This document shows positions 22,690 through 35,965 of a stretch of DNA of 64,000 nucleotides, in pieces (within the stretch, counting starts at the first letter, position 1; the number at the start of each line of letters is the position of its first letter). The translations under genes were made by a program, and so were the position numbers. The stretch lies in assembly GCA_947034885.2 (NCBI GenBank), contig OX344752.2, positions 8,680,001 through 8,744,000 of the forward strand, read 5' to 3'. Below the pieces are notes generated by a model. It saw only the letters and a list, made by a program, of their open reading frames with translations, did no database searches and was not told where the DNA came from. This stretch comes from Thuidium tamariscinum. Its lineage: Eukaryota; Streptophyta; Bryopsida; Hypnales; Thuidiaceae.

Positions 22690-25480
22690 TTAGAGACCCA
22701 CCTCCGTTCCGTGCGTGCCCTATGCTCAGCCTTTTCCATTCCCGCTTCGTCCCACGCCATGTCCACCATAGCCACCTCTTGGTTCCAATCGGTTGAAGTG
22801 TTTCGCTCCAATCTTCAACTCGTTTTCCTCCCCTTCAAGTTATGCTCCTAGACTACTTTTTATGATTGTTCTTGACGTAGGTCTAACTCCTAGACCATTT
22901 CTATACTAATCCCCTAAAACTATTTCTTAAACTAATCCTCTAATTACCTTCTACTTCTAAACTATCTTTTAAACTATTTTCTATCTCTAAACTACTCCTA
23001 TTCTATTTTCTACCTCTACACTATCCCCTATTCTAAGAGTTTGCAACCGGCTAGCCAACAAAGCATTAGATCAGTCCTATAATATGAGTCCAAAAAGAAA
23101 ATAAAGTCTATATTTAGGCTTAAAGGCACTATGCCGACTGAAACGAGTACAAATAATATCATGTTCTGAGATATCCACATGGCGCCTCCCGGTTTGTCCG
23201 ACCCCGCAACTGTTGACTGCGCAGGCGACGTGGCGGACGAGAGGACGACTCCAACGCACGAAATGGACGCTCAGTCCTAAATCGTAAGTTGGAACAAAGA
23301 ACAAAGACCGGATTTGGAGTGAATGGCAGCGCGCCGGTTAAATCGAGTACAAACAAGCTTATAATCCAAGACTGCCACGTGGCACCTTTTGGTTGGGTTG
23401 ACCTCGACCGGGCTCCGCGGACGGGGGGGCTGGCCAGCGACTTCGAGCTGGCTGGTTCGGCCCGGGAGGATTTTTCTTCCTTGTTAATGCTTTTATAGTA
23501 AATTTCAACTACCAATAACTTTTTAACCTTGATGTTTTAGTCACACTATAAAGCTTTTAACCCTTGAGGGGTTTAAAGCTTCGTTGTCCCTATGGAACTT
23601 AATTCAATAACGTGAACAAGAGAAGAGGGATAAGAGGATTTGCACCTAATTACTAAGACTAAAATTCATAGGGGAGTTAAAGCTCCACCGTCCCCTATAG
23701 AACTAACTTAACCCCGTGAACAAGAGAAGAGGGTGGATACAATATGCAATATACTTTCAAAGTCACCTCGCTAGTAACCCTTCATTTTCTCCCAAGTTCT
23801 CTCCCACAACAACTCTTAAGAACCTCACAACACAAAGATAGATCAATGTCAATTAGTATACGTCCCACACAACCTTGGGGAGGTCTCAAGTCCTCTAAGG
23901 TGTAAGTTACAAGTGCCAAGGGTGTAAAAACACTTCAAAAACTATGAAAGGTTCCTTTGGCATAACAAACCAAAGAAAATCCGGCATAACTCGGGCCCAA
24001 TAGTGCTTCTCCCTTAAATGATGAGGAGTGAGAGAGAGAGAGAATGAGAGGAGAATGCCGCCCCTTTTATACTCAAAAAGGAGCAACACCCCCGCCTTAA
24101 TCTACTAAGAAAATCTAGATAAGGAAATTTAGGCGGTCCGTATATGTTTATCAATCCCAAATCTAACTATCCACTTAAGATCTACGTAATTTGAATTTAG
24201 TAATTCAAATCTCACCTAAACCTTACAAGAACTTGCAAATCCACCTAATTTACCTTCCCCAAATTTACAAGTTCCCACGTGGGAGTGGTTCTCATATGTT
24301 CCCACCCACTTTTAGTTTAAATTTTAAAATTACTTACACCAAGCACTTGGAGCCACTTTCACTAATTCTTTGAGGTGGTACTTGCTCCCACATGTGCCCG
24401 AAGTTCCCCACGCGTTCCTTACACGTCCCCCACAACCGTTGGGGCCCAAACTCTCCAAATTGGCATTAGGGAGCCTTAAACCCTATTTTCTCCTCCATGT
24501 GTTGTCCCCAAAAGGCTAACTTTTGGAGTTTAGCTCTGATTGGCAAATGGATTGTGCCATTGGGTCCGGGAGGCCTTAATTAGCCTAAGCAAAACCCTTC
24601 ACCTCTTATACTATGCCCTAAATCTTAAAGAAACCTAGTGTAAGTTGGAGTCAAAGTTGAGATAAATTCCCAACTTTTGGAGTTTGACTTTTTTGGACCT
24701 CAAACCTTTACCAAGCTCTTAAATAGATAGAGGGAGGGTAGGAATAGACTCAAAGTAGGCCTCGATATGATGTTGTATGCCCCCAATACGCCGGTCAACT
24801 TCCAATACCGTCGTTTAAATTGTCATTTGTAGAGGGATGTCGCCGATTCGGGGTCTTCCACCTATCGATTTGTCTTGAAACTTGGAGAAGCGCTCCGTTG
24901 GTGTGAGACTGCCTCGCCGGATTTTTAGTGGGATTTTACCGCACTTTGGGATATTCTTTCGAACTCCCACCCAAAGATTGTTGCGGTTGACCGTTTGGGA
25001 AAATATCCAAACTATCTTTGAAAATTCCCAAACTTTGGGAGAGACCACCTATGGGATCCCCTCACATGGATGCAAACTCTCATCCCCACTGCATGCGCTT
25101 GGAATTAGGAAACCGCCTGGTACCTACATTTCAAGGTTAGTATTCCGCCTATATTCTCTTCGATGCTATGGGGAGTAAAGAATTCCTCCTAGATTTCCCC
25201 ATGAGGACTTCCTAACCTAGCTAGGGCCTTTTTAGGCTTCTTACCCTAAACTTGCACATAACTATCGGTTTGACGTCTATTTGACCAAGGCAAGATCTGT
25301 TTTTGATACAAACTATTCTAAACCCCTTCTAATGACCAAATGGCATATTCGTATATGTAATGGCAATACAATTTTAATACTTTTTTGTGGGTGTTACGGG
25401 CCTAATTATTCCTTGAATTGTGTAGGAATCTGAAAAAAGAACCCGTGAGTTCTTAGTGACAAATCGGGGGCTCATACAGT
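22690..25480. other. Unassigned DNA with two local duplications
   Basis: Moderate G+C, no recognised gene. A diverged direct duplication has a 200-bp period (CGAGTAC at 23,144 and 23,344, each followed by a CCACRTGGC motif). A second has a 104-bp period (GTGAACAAGAGAAGAGGG at 23,612 and 23,716). A (GA)n run lies at 24,030-24,045. Part may be internal or 5' sequence of the Ty3/gypsy element that follows, but no LTR pair, primer-binding site or gag/pol domain was found. Confidence 0.35.
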
Positions 25481-25489
25481 CCTGATGTC

Positions 25490-26221
25490 ATTGGCGAAAT
25501 TTACTTACAATAATAGTATGCATGCGCCGACTTAGCAAACACCACTCTACATCAACTACGGCTATCATCCAAGAATCAATATGCTACCAACTTAGAAGGG
25601 AGAGAGTCCAACAACAGAGAATTTTGTATCATGATTGAAGGAGCTACATGCAACAATGAAAACAAACCTTGAAGAAGCTCAAGCTCGTTACAAAGAATCT
25701 GCTGATAACAAGAGGAAAGAGCAGTCTAACTTTCAAGAAGGCGATAAGGTCTGACTCCTGCGACGCAACATCAAGACTTCCCACCCATGCGACAAACTTG
25801 ACTATCGAAGGGTTGGCCCGTTTTGCATTCCAAAACGGATCAACACTATCGCATATTGATTGGACTTACCAACAACTATGAAGATACATCTTGTCTTCCA
25901 TGCTTCTCTGCTAGAACTTTACATGGAATCCAAATTTTCCAGAAGAATCCAAGCTCCACCACCTAGTATTGAAATGAACGACCAACAAGAATACAAGGTT
26001 GAAGACATTCTTGATTCAAGAATTCGACGAGGACAACTTGAGTATTTTGTTCACTAGCGTGAATATCCAATAAGTGAACGAATGTGGGAACCAGCTTCGA
26101 ATATAACCAATGTGCCCTTGAAGATTCAAGCCTTCCATCGTCGCCATCCAGAGAGGCCAAGACTTACAACAAGACAAAATGAACAACGCAGCCCCTCGAA
26201 GGATCTCGGAGCTAGAAGAAG
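25490..26221 (+). pseudogene. Ty3/gypsy integrase C-terminus and chromodomain
   Basis: Broken frames spell the 3' end of a chromoviral pol. An integrase end (ANTTLHQ, then a YHPRIN-like phrase) is followed by EEAQARYKESADNKRKEQ and FQEGDKV. Then come VFHASLLELY and a chromodomain (YKVEDILDSRIRRGQLEYFVH ... MWEPASNI). Several stops and shifts interrupt it, and the upstream part (gag, protease, reverse transcriptase, RNase H) is missing. A purine tract (GAAGAAGGGG) and a 3' LTR follow directly. Chromodomains target such elements to heterochromatin. Confidence 0.85.
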
Positions 26222-26224
26222 GGG

Positions 26225-26665
26225 TGATGTCACAGACATAAGAAGATAGAAAAAGCTTCTCCTGAAACTTCCTACTTTGTGGAATCTTCTGGAACCTCAT
26301 GGAACCTCGTGGAACCTCGAGGAAGCTCTTCAAGTAGCTTCCTCTTAGATCGAAGTAGCTCAAAAAGCTCCCAAGTTTGTGGAAACTCCTCAAGAAGCTT
26401 CTTGATAGGTAGAAGTTGTTGAAGAAGCTTCTAGAAACACCTGACATCCTCTAATATAAGTATAAGTTGAGGCTGAAGAGTTCCTCAGTCTCAACAACTC
26501 CTTTCGACCTCTGCTTCATAGTACCTAGCCTCTACTTGGACTTTGAGATAGTCTTTGTACCTTTATTGTTCATAATACATCTGAATCTTGGACAAACTTT
26601 TATCTTGTGTCTTTTAGAGATTTCCTCTCCATTCTGTCTTGTTTTGTTCTAGTGCATCCCTGACA
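26225..26665 (+). repeat. 3' LTR of the Ty3/gypsy element
   Basis: It starts TGATGTCACAGACATAAG after the polypurine tract and ends GTGCATCCCTGACA, giving the TG...CA frame. A TATA-like stretch (TAATATAAGTATAAG) lies near 26,452. Short GGAACCTC repeats lie at 26,290-26,320. The matching 5' LTR is not in the window. Confidence 0.7.
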
Positions 26666-26669
26666 AAAC

Positions 26670-27759
26670 AAAGGAGTTCAAGATTATAAATTTCTTGACA
26701 ATTTTTTCTTCGAGAATGATTCTTCAACTTTGAAGGAGAAGAAATAGAGTTTAAATTTTCAAGGAATTAGAGCTTTGCTTCCCATGAATAGCCAATGAAA
26801 AAAGCCATGTGTGTAATCTCCAAAAATATATATTGTATAAATTTGCATCTATTGCTAATAAACATTAAATACATTCTTTATATTCATCTTCATTCTACTC
26901 CAAGTACTAATAGTGTAGGCACCATATGAGATAATCCTTTAAAATCACCTTTGCATTTTTAGACCTTTCTATATAGACAGAATTTCTAGCATCATTTGCT
27001 CTTCTTTGATAGCTTTATAGAATACCAAAGTATGTTGCTTATTTTGATTTCCATTTTAGAAAAAATTTATTATCTTAGAATTTATATTATGAATGTTGAT
27101 GAACTTTGAATAATTACTATAAGCATACTAATAGCCTACATCTCTATTCATAGATTTGCACCAAAGTTTTTTATATTTGCTAAGAATAGTCCATAGATGA
27201 GGCCCCCTTTATTTAACATTCAAATAGATTATCTTTAATCCATAAACATCATCAAAACCATTTTCTAGTTGATGAATGAGAGAACATCTTGTTATATAGG
27301 ACAAAACTACAACTATTCATTCTTAGAATTAGGGGTGGAAAAGGAAGATCCTTTATAGTAGTTGCATGCTTTTGGAAATTTTTAACCATTGATTTCTATA
27401 GATGTAGCAACTAAAGTGAGCGGAACGCCATGGATGATAAACCGTTCGATGAAAGAAACTTGAAGTTTCTGGCTACCGACCCTTTTTTAATTAGGGTTTC
27501 GGGAATCAGCCTTTTGAATCATCGTCGCTCTCGGTTTCATTTCATGGTCTTCGGAGGAATCGTAGAATTTCCCGTGAGTTTAGTTCTTTGGATGAATTGC
27601 AGCTCGTTTTGATTATTTTGAGCTGAACCCTTTTTTAATTGCTCTGGTTTATCGTTTTCTTCTCACTCTGCCTTCTGTGCGTTAGCTGTGCAGAAAATTG
27701 TTGAAATGCTGGCTGTCGAAGTAATTTGAGAGTCTTCTTCAGGGTTTGCGTGGCACGGG
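26670..27759. other. Intergenic DNA and MnmE 5' region
   Basis: The part at 27,200-27,360 (-) is a diverged copy of the repeat at 13,730-13,920. From 27,410 the composition becomes more balanced and includes ATTAGGGTTTCGGG; this is the probable promoter and 5' UTR of the MnmE gene. An in-frame stop at 27,727 precedes its ATG. Confidence 0.45.
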
Positions 27760-30700
27760 ATGTCATCATTCGTGCTTGTGCGGCGGTCTCCGATCATTTT
27801 ATCGTCGATGCCTTCAGCACTTGAGGTATGGCGATTTTGCTCGGGTTCTGGAAGGTCAAGCTGCCTGTCGCGGAATCCTCCTCGGTAAGCGTTCAGCTGT
27901 GCGTGAAGGATGTTCTAGACTGGTGTCCTTTAATCCTGCTATAATTCAATGTTTGTACAGTACCTATGTATCATTCATATCTTATCCTCCTATTTTCACC
28001 CTTCTGTTTATCAGTTTTAACTGCACTCTGTTAGGTGTAGCTATTTCTTGCGGTTCCTCGTTAAAGGTTTTGTAGTTCTCTCTTTGAGCAGGAGTTGACT
28101 TCGTACTTGTTGGATAGGATGAATATGAAAATTTCGTGATCATACAGCATTGGTCGACGGTATAGAAAGAACTGAATTGTTGTAAGACTCTGGTTCTATC
28201 GAAACCAATATTATCCTTAGAAATGTATATCAAGATTACTGGAAAACTGCATATAATCGTTTTATCCCATTTTCCATTTTGTAGTTCAGTAATAATTTGA
28301 AAGTTTTTTAACGTTTGTTAATCTTTTTATGCGTAGCTACAGCTTAATAACAGAGTCCTTGAAGATTAGAATCGGAAAAATCTTAGTCCAAGACAATCAT
28401 ATACGCAATTAAAAATTGGAATAAAACGATAAGATACCGTTTTCAGTTACGCTAATGTCATTCTGCGAAGATGTCTTCCTCCCGTGAGAACATGGTTCTC
28501 GTGAGTTACTTTGGTGGCATGTAGTCGTTTCGATGAACCAGTCAGTTAGTTTTTATAGTAGACGGTGAGAATGACGTTGATGGAATGATAGAGCTTGGCG
28601 ATGTGTTTTGCACTATATGGATTTCTTATGAGTCGGTGTTCATTTCATGCTCTTTGTTGTGAAAAGTAATTGAGCTTTTTCGTCATGAGAACGAGATGAA
28701 TGTCTCATTCGTCTGGTGGCTCACGTCGGGGTCGGACCTGCTGGTCGAGGTCAGGCGGAGTTTCCATCATTGAAGGAGTTAATCATAATGGATTATGGAG
28801 TTCTAGTTGAGAAGTAATCTGGTGTTGTAGTTGGCTCTTACGGCAATCCTGTTTGAGGTCAATAACCTCATGTCGTTGACATTTGACTGGTGGCCTGTTC
28901 CAGGTTAAATGTTCGTCATCCTAAGAAGTCTCAAGAGGTGAACCAACGGCGGGCTGGACCTCTTTATACAATCTCAGCAGTTTTCAGCAGCAAATCATCA
29001 GGTAGTCTATTTTCTGTTTTGAGAAACTTCTTTGCGAGTTCCTTGGATATTGTATTCTTGATGACGGTGTAAACCCGACCAGGGTATTTGATTTAGTTCA
29101 GCATGTACTCTATTTTGTAAAGGGGAGTAGAATTTTTCACGTTGCATATATGCCTGAAAGTTTCGTAAAATAGTGATAAATGTCAATTGTAGTTGAAATC
29201 CTCCTATTCCGAAAAATGACAGCGCTCAACAGGGATATAAAGATCGTTCTTATGAATTGATAAGTGACAGTGCAGTTGCATCTAACCCATTATACCTTTC
29301 AGCTGGACCAGCGGTGTACATGAAGGATACGAGACTGAATAACGAGTACCGTGGTTCTAAAGAAGAGCGGCAAAAGTCGGTAGACGATGAGACAATAGCA
29401 GCAATTGTAACTGCAATGGGCGGGCAGGATGGAGCTGTCGCAATCGTGCGTTTATCTGGGACTTCAGCCGTTGAGATTGCTGGCCGCCTGTTTCAACCAG
29501 CAAGAAGAGTGAGGCACGAGAGAACATCTCATTCTAACTCTGAGTGGACGCCTGAGAGTCACCGAGTACAGTATGGAAATCTGGTGGACTCTTCTGGATC
29601 TTTAGTGGATGAGGTAAACAGACTTGTCGATTTCTCCGAAACCTGTTGTGGATGAGATTTTGGATTTTGTAGTCAAGTTCAGAATGTGCTGCATTGTTGC
29701 AACCATGAACTGCTTGTTTGTGGAATGGACCGGTTATCGAGATCATGACGAACCTTCAAAATAAATTGCCATATTCCTATGCAGGTTTTGTTGTTGCCGA
29801 TGCTGGCACCAAGATCATATACAAGAGAGGACGTTGTGGAGTTGCAGTGTCATGGAGGGGATGTGTGCGCGCGCCGTGTCCTGCAACTTTGCTTGGAAGC
29901 TGGTGCAAGGCTGGCACAACCTGGTCTGTCTACTATAGAACCCCTCCGCGTTCCTAAATTTTGTCTTCTCTTCATGCTCTCGTCTTGTCTATTGTTTGCG
30001 GTAATAAGCAAATCATTTGTTTTTAATTACCTTGTGTTCTTGCTTTTCCATGGGGTTATTGGTAAACCTGTAGGGGAATTCACGTTGCGAGCATTCTTGA
30101 ATGGCCGTCTGGATCTTGCTCAAGCGGAAAGTGTCGCGCAACTCGTGGCCTCTAAAACCTCTGTTGCAGCACAATCTGCTCTTGCTGGTATTCAGGTACG
30201 AAATTTCATGGTTTCTTAATGTTAAATTGGATTTTGTATTTGTTTAGCCTGACCTTCTTTTCTTAGTGCACTAGGTTTACAAAGTTGAATAATTTATTGC
30301 ATGGAAGGAACTGTTTTTTAATCTTGTTCCACAATGTCATTTTCTTAAGCTTTTGAACTGCCATTGTCCTTTGGTGTTCTAGATGTCTGAATTTTCTTGG
30401 TTTACTCTTTATTTTAACCTCGGACTTGGCCGGTCATCATTCAGGGAGGGCTCTCAAGTTTCGTGCAAGCTCTGCGTCTGGAGTGCGTAGACTTGTTGGT
30501 GGAGATGGAAGCACGCTTGGACTTTGATGACGAGATGCCCAGTTTAGACACAAGCGCTCTAGTTACCAGGATTGAGACTATGTGCCAGCGCTTACAGCAA
30601 GCATTATCCACAGCTGGTCGGGGCCGCTTGTTGCAGTCCGGCTTGCAGGTGTGAATGCAAGATCTATATGGCTTTCTGATGTCCACTCTACGTGTCTATT

Positions 30701-32566
30701 CTCGAATGAAGTTCTCTTTTGGTGGTGCAGTTGGCCAGATGGCATGTTTGTTAATGTTTTTCATGAAAGAAGTACTTGGGAATGGCGAAGTGGTTGCTTG
30801 TATCGTTGATCGATATGATCGTTCCTTCAGGTTGCTATCGTTGGGAGGCCAAATGTCGGCAAGTCCAGTCTTCTGAATGCCTGGAGCCAAGTAGGTGAGA
30901 CCCAGTTCTGTTTGTGTTTGATTTTCTGTCTGCATAAGCTAGTTGGTAGAAATATCAGCGTAATGAAAACAGAAATTTTGTATCAACTTTTTTTGCGCTG
31001 TTGCTTTCGCTGTAATGCTTTTCTGTTAAATGTGTGGACTTGCCATCGCTAAAACGCTTTCTCGTTATTTTTTACTCCGTATTTAAAGTCTTTCCTCGCA
31101 GTTCCTGTGGGTTTGTCTTGCTGTATTTTACCTAGAGTGTTGGGACCTTTTTGCAGAGTGAAAGGGCAATAGTTACCGATGTTCCTGGCACGACAAGAGA
31201 CATTGTAGAAGCTCGAATGGTTGTCGGAGGGATTGCTGTCAACTTGCTGGACACGGCTGGTATCCGTGATACAATTGACGTTGTAGAAAAAATTGGTATG
31301 CTTCAATCTCATTGCCTCTTCCCTTCATGTACTAGTGGAGTCCCTTCGTTGGGAAATTTTTTTGTGGGACCTCCAATATACTCCGGTGGACTCCTCTCTA
31401 TCCTTATGTATTTCCCAAGAATCAGTTACCGCTTGTAGCAACTTACCTCGTCTTGCAAGGTGGTTTTCAAGTGACATTTGTTTGTTTGGGATGTTCTGAC
31501 ATATATAATAGTATTATCTTTTTGTAGAGCATTTAAATTGTTTGGATATGCCGTAAAAGAGTCTCATATCTCGCTATTCAAGGAAGTTTTGTTTTACAGG
31601 AGTTGAAAGATCGGAAGCAGTAGCAAAAGCTGCTGACGTCGTTGTCATGGTCATAAGTGCCAGTGATGGGTGGACATCAGCGGATGCGATAATTTTTGAA
31701 CGCATTTGGGGCACAGAAGGCATTCTTCGACAAAGAAAAGAGCAGTCTGGTGGTGTCCTGGCGGGACCCATGGCCCCTGCCACAGAAGTTGCATCTGTTA
31801 CCAATGTAGGTGGTTTGATTTTGCTGGCATGTTTTATCCCACTCATTAACATAATAGGATTAAGTTCTGATGTCGTCTGTGTAATGGACGAGACTGCTTG
31901 AAATTACTTCTGAAATTGTAGGAGTTAGTATCACTCTTAACATCTTTTGTTCTCACATTAACTAGCTTTCATACCTTTTGACGACTGTTGTTGGGATTGT
32001 TTAGGACGTTGAGACCGTGCAGGTCCCTTCACTCCTGGTTGTAAACAAAGTGGATAGAGCTGCAGCTGGATCGGTGATTTTGCCTCTAGATGTCCAGAAC
32101 GCATTTTACAGAAGGGTGGCAACTTGTGCAACTCAAGGTGTTGGCCTGCAAGAGCTGGATATGGCCATACTAGACCTTGTTGGCCTCGGGCATGTTTCTA
32201 GTGAGGGCCAGCAGTGGGCTGTGAATCAGGTGAGCCCGGAAGTACTTGTGCTTGTTATTTTTTATGAAGTGATGCCTGCGTGCGTACGTCTGGAATGTAC
32301 ACTGAACTTGCGGCGAGTGCTCGATAATGTTTTTTATATGTCGTGTTGACAACTCATCTTTCCTTCTTCAGAGACAATCTGAGCAGCTCGTGAGAGCAAA
32401 CGAAGCACTTCAAAGGGTTGTGGAGTCAGTGCAGATGGAGATCCCGCTTGATATGTGGACCATAGATCTTAAAGAGGCTGCCATTGCGCTGGGTGAAATC
32501 AGTGGCGATGATGTTTCGGAAGAAGTGTTGTCGAATATTTTTAATCGCTTTTGTATTGGAAAATAA
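27760..32566 (+). CDS. mnmE: tRNA modification GTPase MnmE (TrmE), organellar, 11 exons
   Basis: MnmE with MnmG installs carboxymethylaminomethyl groups on wobble uridine of certain tRNAs; plant copies act in organelles. Exons: 27760-27884, 28904-29001, 29243-29613, 29785-29923, 30074-30195, 30445-30648, 30831-30890, 31157-31295, 31600-31805, 32005-32229, 32372-32566. All junctions are GT-AG and phases agree, giving 627 residues; bacterial MnmE has about 450. The extra N-terminus ([16 protein letters not shown]) is Ser/Arg-rich, like a transit peptide. The N-terminal folate-binding domain starts at [37 protein letters not shown] is the conserved link. The G domain has GRPNVGKSS (G1), PGTTRD (G2), DTAGIRD (G3) and NKVD (G4). 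The protein ends FCIGK, the C-x-G-K motif that holds the modification-site cysteine. The ATG at 27760 is the first after an in-frame stop. It looks functional. Confidence 0.95.
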
Positions 32567-33017
32567 TTTCATGGTTCAGTTGTTCTCTTTCTATTATGTC
32601 TTGTTGGCATCTTGTTCTTAAGTTTCTCACTCGGCGATTCTATTCTAATATTCGCTCTATATGTTCCAGGCCTAAATATGAGCATCTAATATAACAAATA
32701 AAATATGAGCATGGATGGGAAAGGAAGGCATGTATAATTGTGTGTGAAGGAAGAAGTCATTAAACAAGTATCATTATCTTCTTGTATTCCTTCCATGTGA
32801 GTGCTTGATTTATGGGTGACCTGTTCTCAATTATTGGTGTTTTACTAACATGAATTTGGAAGTATATAACTCTCCAATTTTTATCCAAAATTTCTATTTT
32901 CACTCCAACTCATCTTCACTTCAAATTGCTAAAAAATGCACTTTATTCCTCCACCCTAATTTATATTAGTTTGAGTTAAATTGAAATAAGTGGCAATGAT
33001 AGTTGTGCTGATCTTTA
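32567..33017. other. MnmE 3' UTR and flank
   Basis: Follows the TAA at 32564-32566. It becomes A+T-rich after 32,640 (AACAAATAAAATATGAGC near 32,693 could serve as a polyadenylation region). No gene. Confidence 0.4.
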
Positions 33018-33631
33018 TTCCTAAATGCCCAAGGCCTTTTTTGAACTTCTTGGAAATTGCTCTAAATTGGATAGAAAGCCAATATTTTAGTAAGTTGTAT
33101 CAGATTTTTTATTTATTGTAATCGCACAAATTCAAACTATACATGTTAGAGATCACATAGGAAAAGAAAACATAGCATTATTAGATTGAAAGATTATAAT
33201 GTTTGATCATGAGGGTGTTAAAACTTCAAAAGTAATTTGAAGTCTTTCATTCCCTTTTTTACATGCCAAATCTAAGAATGTAGTAAACAAAAAAATATGA
33301 GGTTAAAGGATTCTATTATAGTAACGTCAAACAATTTATGGCTTCTCAAAATTTACTCTGGAAATTTTTATGATGAAATTTTAATGCAATTTTTTCTAAA
33401 ATGCAGTGCATTTGAGGCTCATTTTCAAGAACCCTCAACTATAGTGCAATGGACACCCTTAAACAAATTCTTGAATTGAAAAATCATAATCAATCACTTT
33501 CAAAATTGGATTTTTGATGCTAAAATTAAAATAAAATATAAATATAAATTACTAAAAATAGTAACTTTGTTAGGTAAGTTCTATTTAACATCAAAGTATA
33601 GTTGACATTTGGTGACTTAGGCAATTAGGGA
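33018..33631. mobile_element. TTAA-type MITE copy related to 1,320-1,803
   Basis: The left end, TTCCTAAATGCCCAAGG, is preceded by TTTA; the right end, CTTAGGCAATTAGGGA, is followed by TTAA (33632-33635). The interior shares long similarity with 1,320-1,803 in the same orientation (ATCATGAGGGTGTTAAAA; CAATTTATGGCTTCTCAAAA). It is non-coding. Confidence 0.6.
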
Positions 33632-33635
33632 TTAA

Positions 33636-34340
33636 TCCTCAAAGGATTGTTTTTTGTTTGAAAGATAGTTATATCACCTTGAGCTCAAAATGCTCAAATG
33701 CATGGAGCAAAAACCAAAAAAAAATATCAAAATAAAATTTTGAAGAATTTGTTTTCTGCAAAGTATATTTCTGATTCATGTACAAAGATTTGAGTTGAGA
33801 TTTGAAGTTCTGGAGCATCTCGTAGTTGTGGAAAAATATTTTATTGGAATTGTTTTTTAATTCAGTTTTTACAACTTTTCAAAATATTAAAAACTTTTAA
33901 GTCAATTGCTAGCATATTCTCACTACTGGAATTGTGTTTTTCAATTCCATCTTAAAACTATTATCAATTCAATTTCTCCTTCTAATTCAAATTTACTTGT
34001 ATTTAACTCAATTCTTGAATATCAAAGACTAAGTTTTCAAAATCTAAATCCATTGTGCCAAAAATTTGAATTAATATTCTAACTTTCAAATACTTTTTCA
34101 AATATTTGCATATTTTTAATTATATTAATACTCAAAACACTTGATTGAATAAAATAAAGGTTTTATCTATAGACTCTTGCATCACTTTACATGAAAGACA
34201 AATCATTTGACGAAACATTGCTCTAAAAGCACTTAAATTTATCATCTAGAATGAAGACTTCAAAGTGTTTAGGGATTAAGAGGATTCAATTAGTCTTACA
34301 ATCTTGGATAGAAAAAGCAATAATCAATATTTTAAAAGCT
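33636..34340. other. A+T-rich spacer
   Basis: No gene, RNA gene or clear repeat recognised. Confidence 0.4.
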
Positions 34341-34344
34341 TTAA

Positions 34345-35507
34345 CCCCTAAAGCACTAAATTGTGATTTTTGGCAATACAACAATTTTTGGCAACTCACT
34401 ACAAATAGAGTTTTTATTTTTGAAATTTTGAAATTTTCACACAATATCTTTTCAAAGTGTACCTTTAAGGCCTAATAGTTTTTGTAACTTCTGACTACAT
34501 AGTTAAAAAAATTATTGTATGGAATAACATAAATATATAGTTTTATGTTATAGTTTTATGAATTTAACTCCTAAATGCCCAAATTGCATTTTTTTGGCAA
34601 CATAGAAATTTTGGACAGCTCACTACAAATGGAGATTTTTTTCCTTTGAAATTTCCACACAACATATGCTTGAGGAGTAGCCTTAAGGTCCAACAATTTT
34701 CATAACTTTTGACTACATGGTTAAAAAGTTATGGCATGATATGTCATTTTCTTTACTTGGTGGACAGTCCAAGTAGCAAAAAAAACTTCTTTAAGAATTA
34801 TTGTTTTAAGAATTAAAATTTTGAATTTGGTTTGTTAGATTTTTATATAAATGGAAAGCTTTGAATCATTCTATTTTGATAAATGAATTAAAAATTCTGA
34901 GGGTTTTTGGTTTGGGGTAGTTTGTGGGTAGTTGTAGAATCTCTATTTTACAAACAAATTTAAAATCTTCATTTTAATTAAATTTGTAATATTTTTGAAA
35001 AAAATAAAAACAGTAGGTGTAGATTGTTTACTACAATATTTCAACCATTGGTATTGGCATTTTTTAATTCTATAAACAAATTGTTTACAATTTAGTATTT
35101 TGGCTCATTTTCTACTTCTTTCTAGTTACTATTTTTTTCTTATATGTTGTACAATTCCAAATGATTTGAAATGTTTTAAGCAAGTAGCCAACTTGAAATG
35201 AAGAATGAATCCAAAGAGTAACCACCAATTTGAATTTTTTTTGGTACAAATGTGACTTTGTGAAGTGCAACTATTTCACTTTTTGCAGGGCCAAAAAAAT
35301 GAATTTGTCAAATTGAACACTAATATCTTGCAATCTACACAATGGAAAATTTTGAAATCTTTTCTACATTTTTGCAAATAAGTTTGATAGAAGATATTAT
35401 GGTTACATGTGTCAAAAAATGTTTTTTTTCTAAATTTTGGTACATGTATCAGAATTGACAATTTTGGAGTGGTTTTGGTAAAAATATAGTCAAAACCACT
35501 TAGGGGT
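34345..35507. mobile_element. Probable TTAA-type element with internal tandem repeat
   Basis: The left end is TTAA (34341-34344) then CCCCTAAAGCAC; the right end is CCACTTAGGGG then TTAT. The CCCCTAA ends match those of the clean element at 40,097-41,017. Inside, a diverged tandem repeat of about 170-220 bp (34,345-34,500 and 34,569-34,735) shares CTCACTACAAAT(A/G)GAG and TGACTACAT(A/G)GTTAAAAA. The second unit starts TTAACTCCTAAATGCCCAA, the same end sequence as the MITEs at 1.3 and 33 kb. Confidence 0.5.
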
Positions 35508-35511
35508 TATT

Positions 35512-35965
35512 AATCTTGTAGGTATAAATTGAAGAATGTGGGATCGATGAAGATTTAACATGCTTTAGTATTAAAAATCCTTAGTGGTTTGTTTTTTTCA
35601 CCTTTGTCTTTCTCCCACTTAATATCTTTTTTCTGACAATTGTGGCTTTGCTTATTTAAGAGAAAATATTTGTGACCTAATAGAATTGCTTTTAGATAGA
35701 GTTACCTAAAAGCAAAAATCTTTAAAAATTCAAAAATATTGAAATAATAGAAGTAGTAAAAAAATTTAATATATTGAATGTAGAAAAAACTTTCAATATT
35801 CCTAAAACTTATTATTTTGAAAGTTACTAGTAGTTGGCGCTTGCTTTGCAACACATTAATCTAACCATTTTGATACGATTTTTATAAGTTTTCATAAATT
35901 GTAATGAATTGTAATAGATTGTAATAGAGGATGATAAATTTTATCAATTAATTGCATCTAAAGAT
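35512..35965. other. A+T-rich spacer
   Basis: Nothing recognisable between the two neighbouring MITEs. Confidence 0.4.

Noticed and set aside
24815..25178. Overlapping ORFs of 77 and 98 codons
   Set aside because: They lie opposite each other with no family similarity or splice support.
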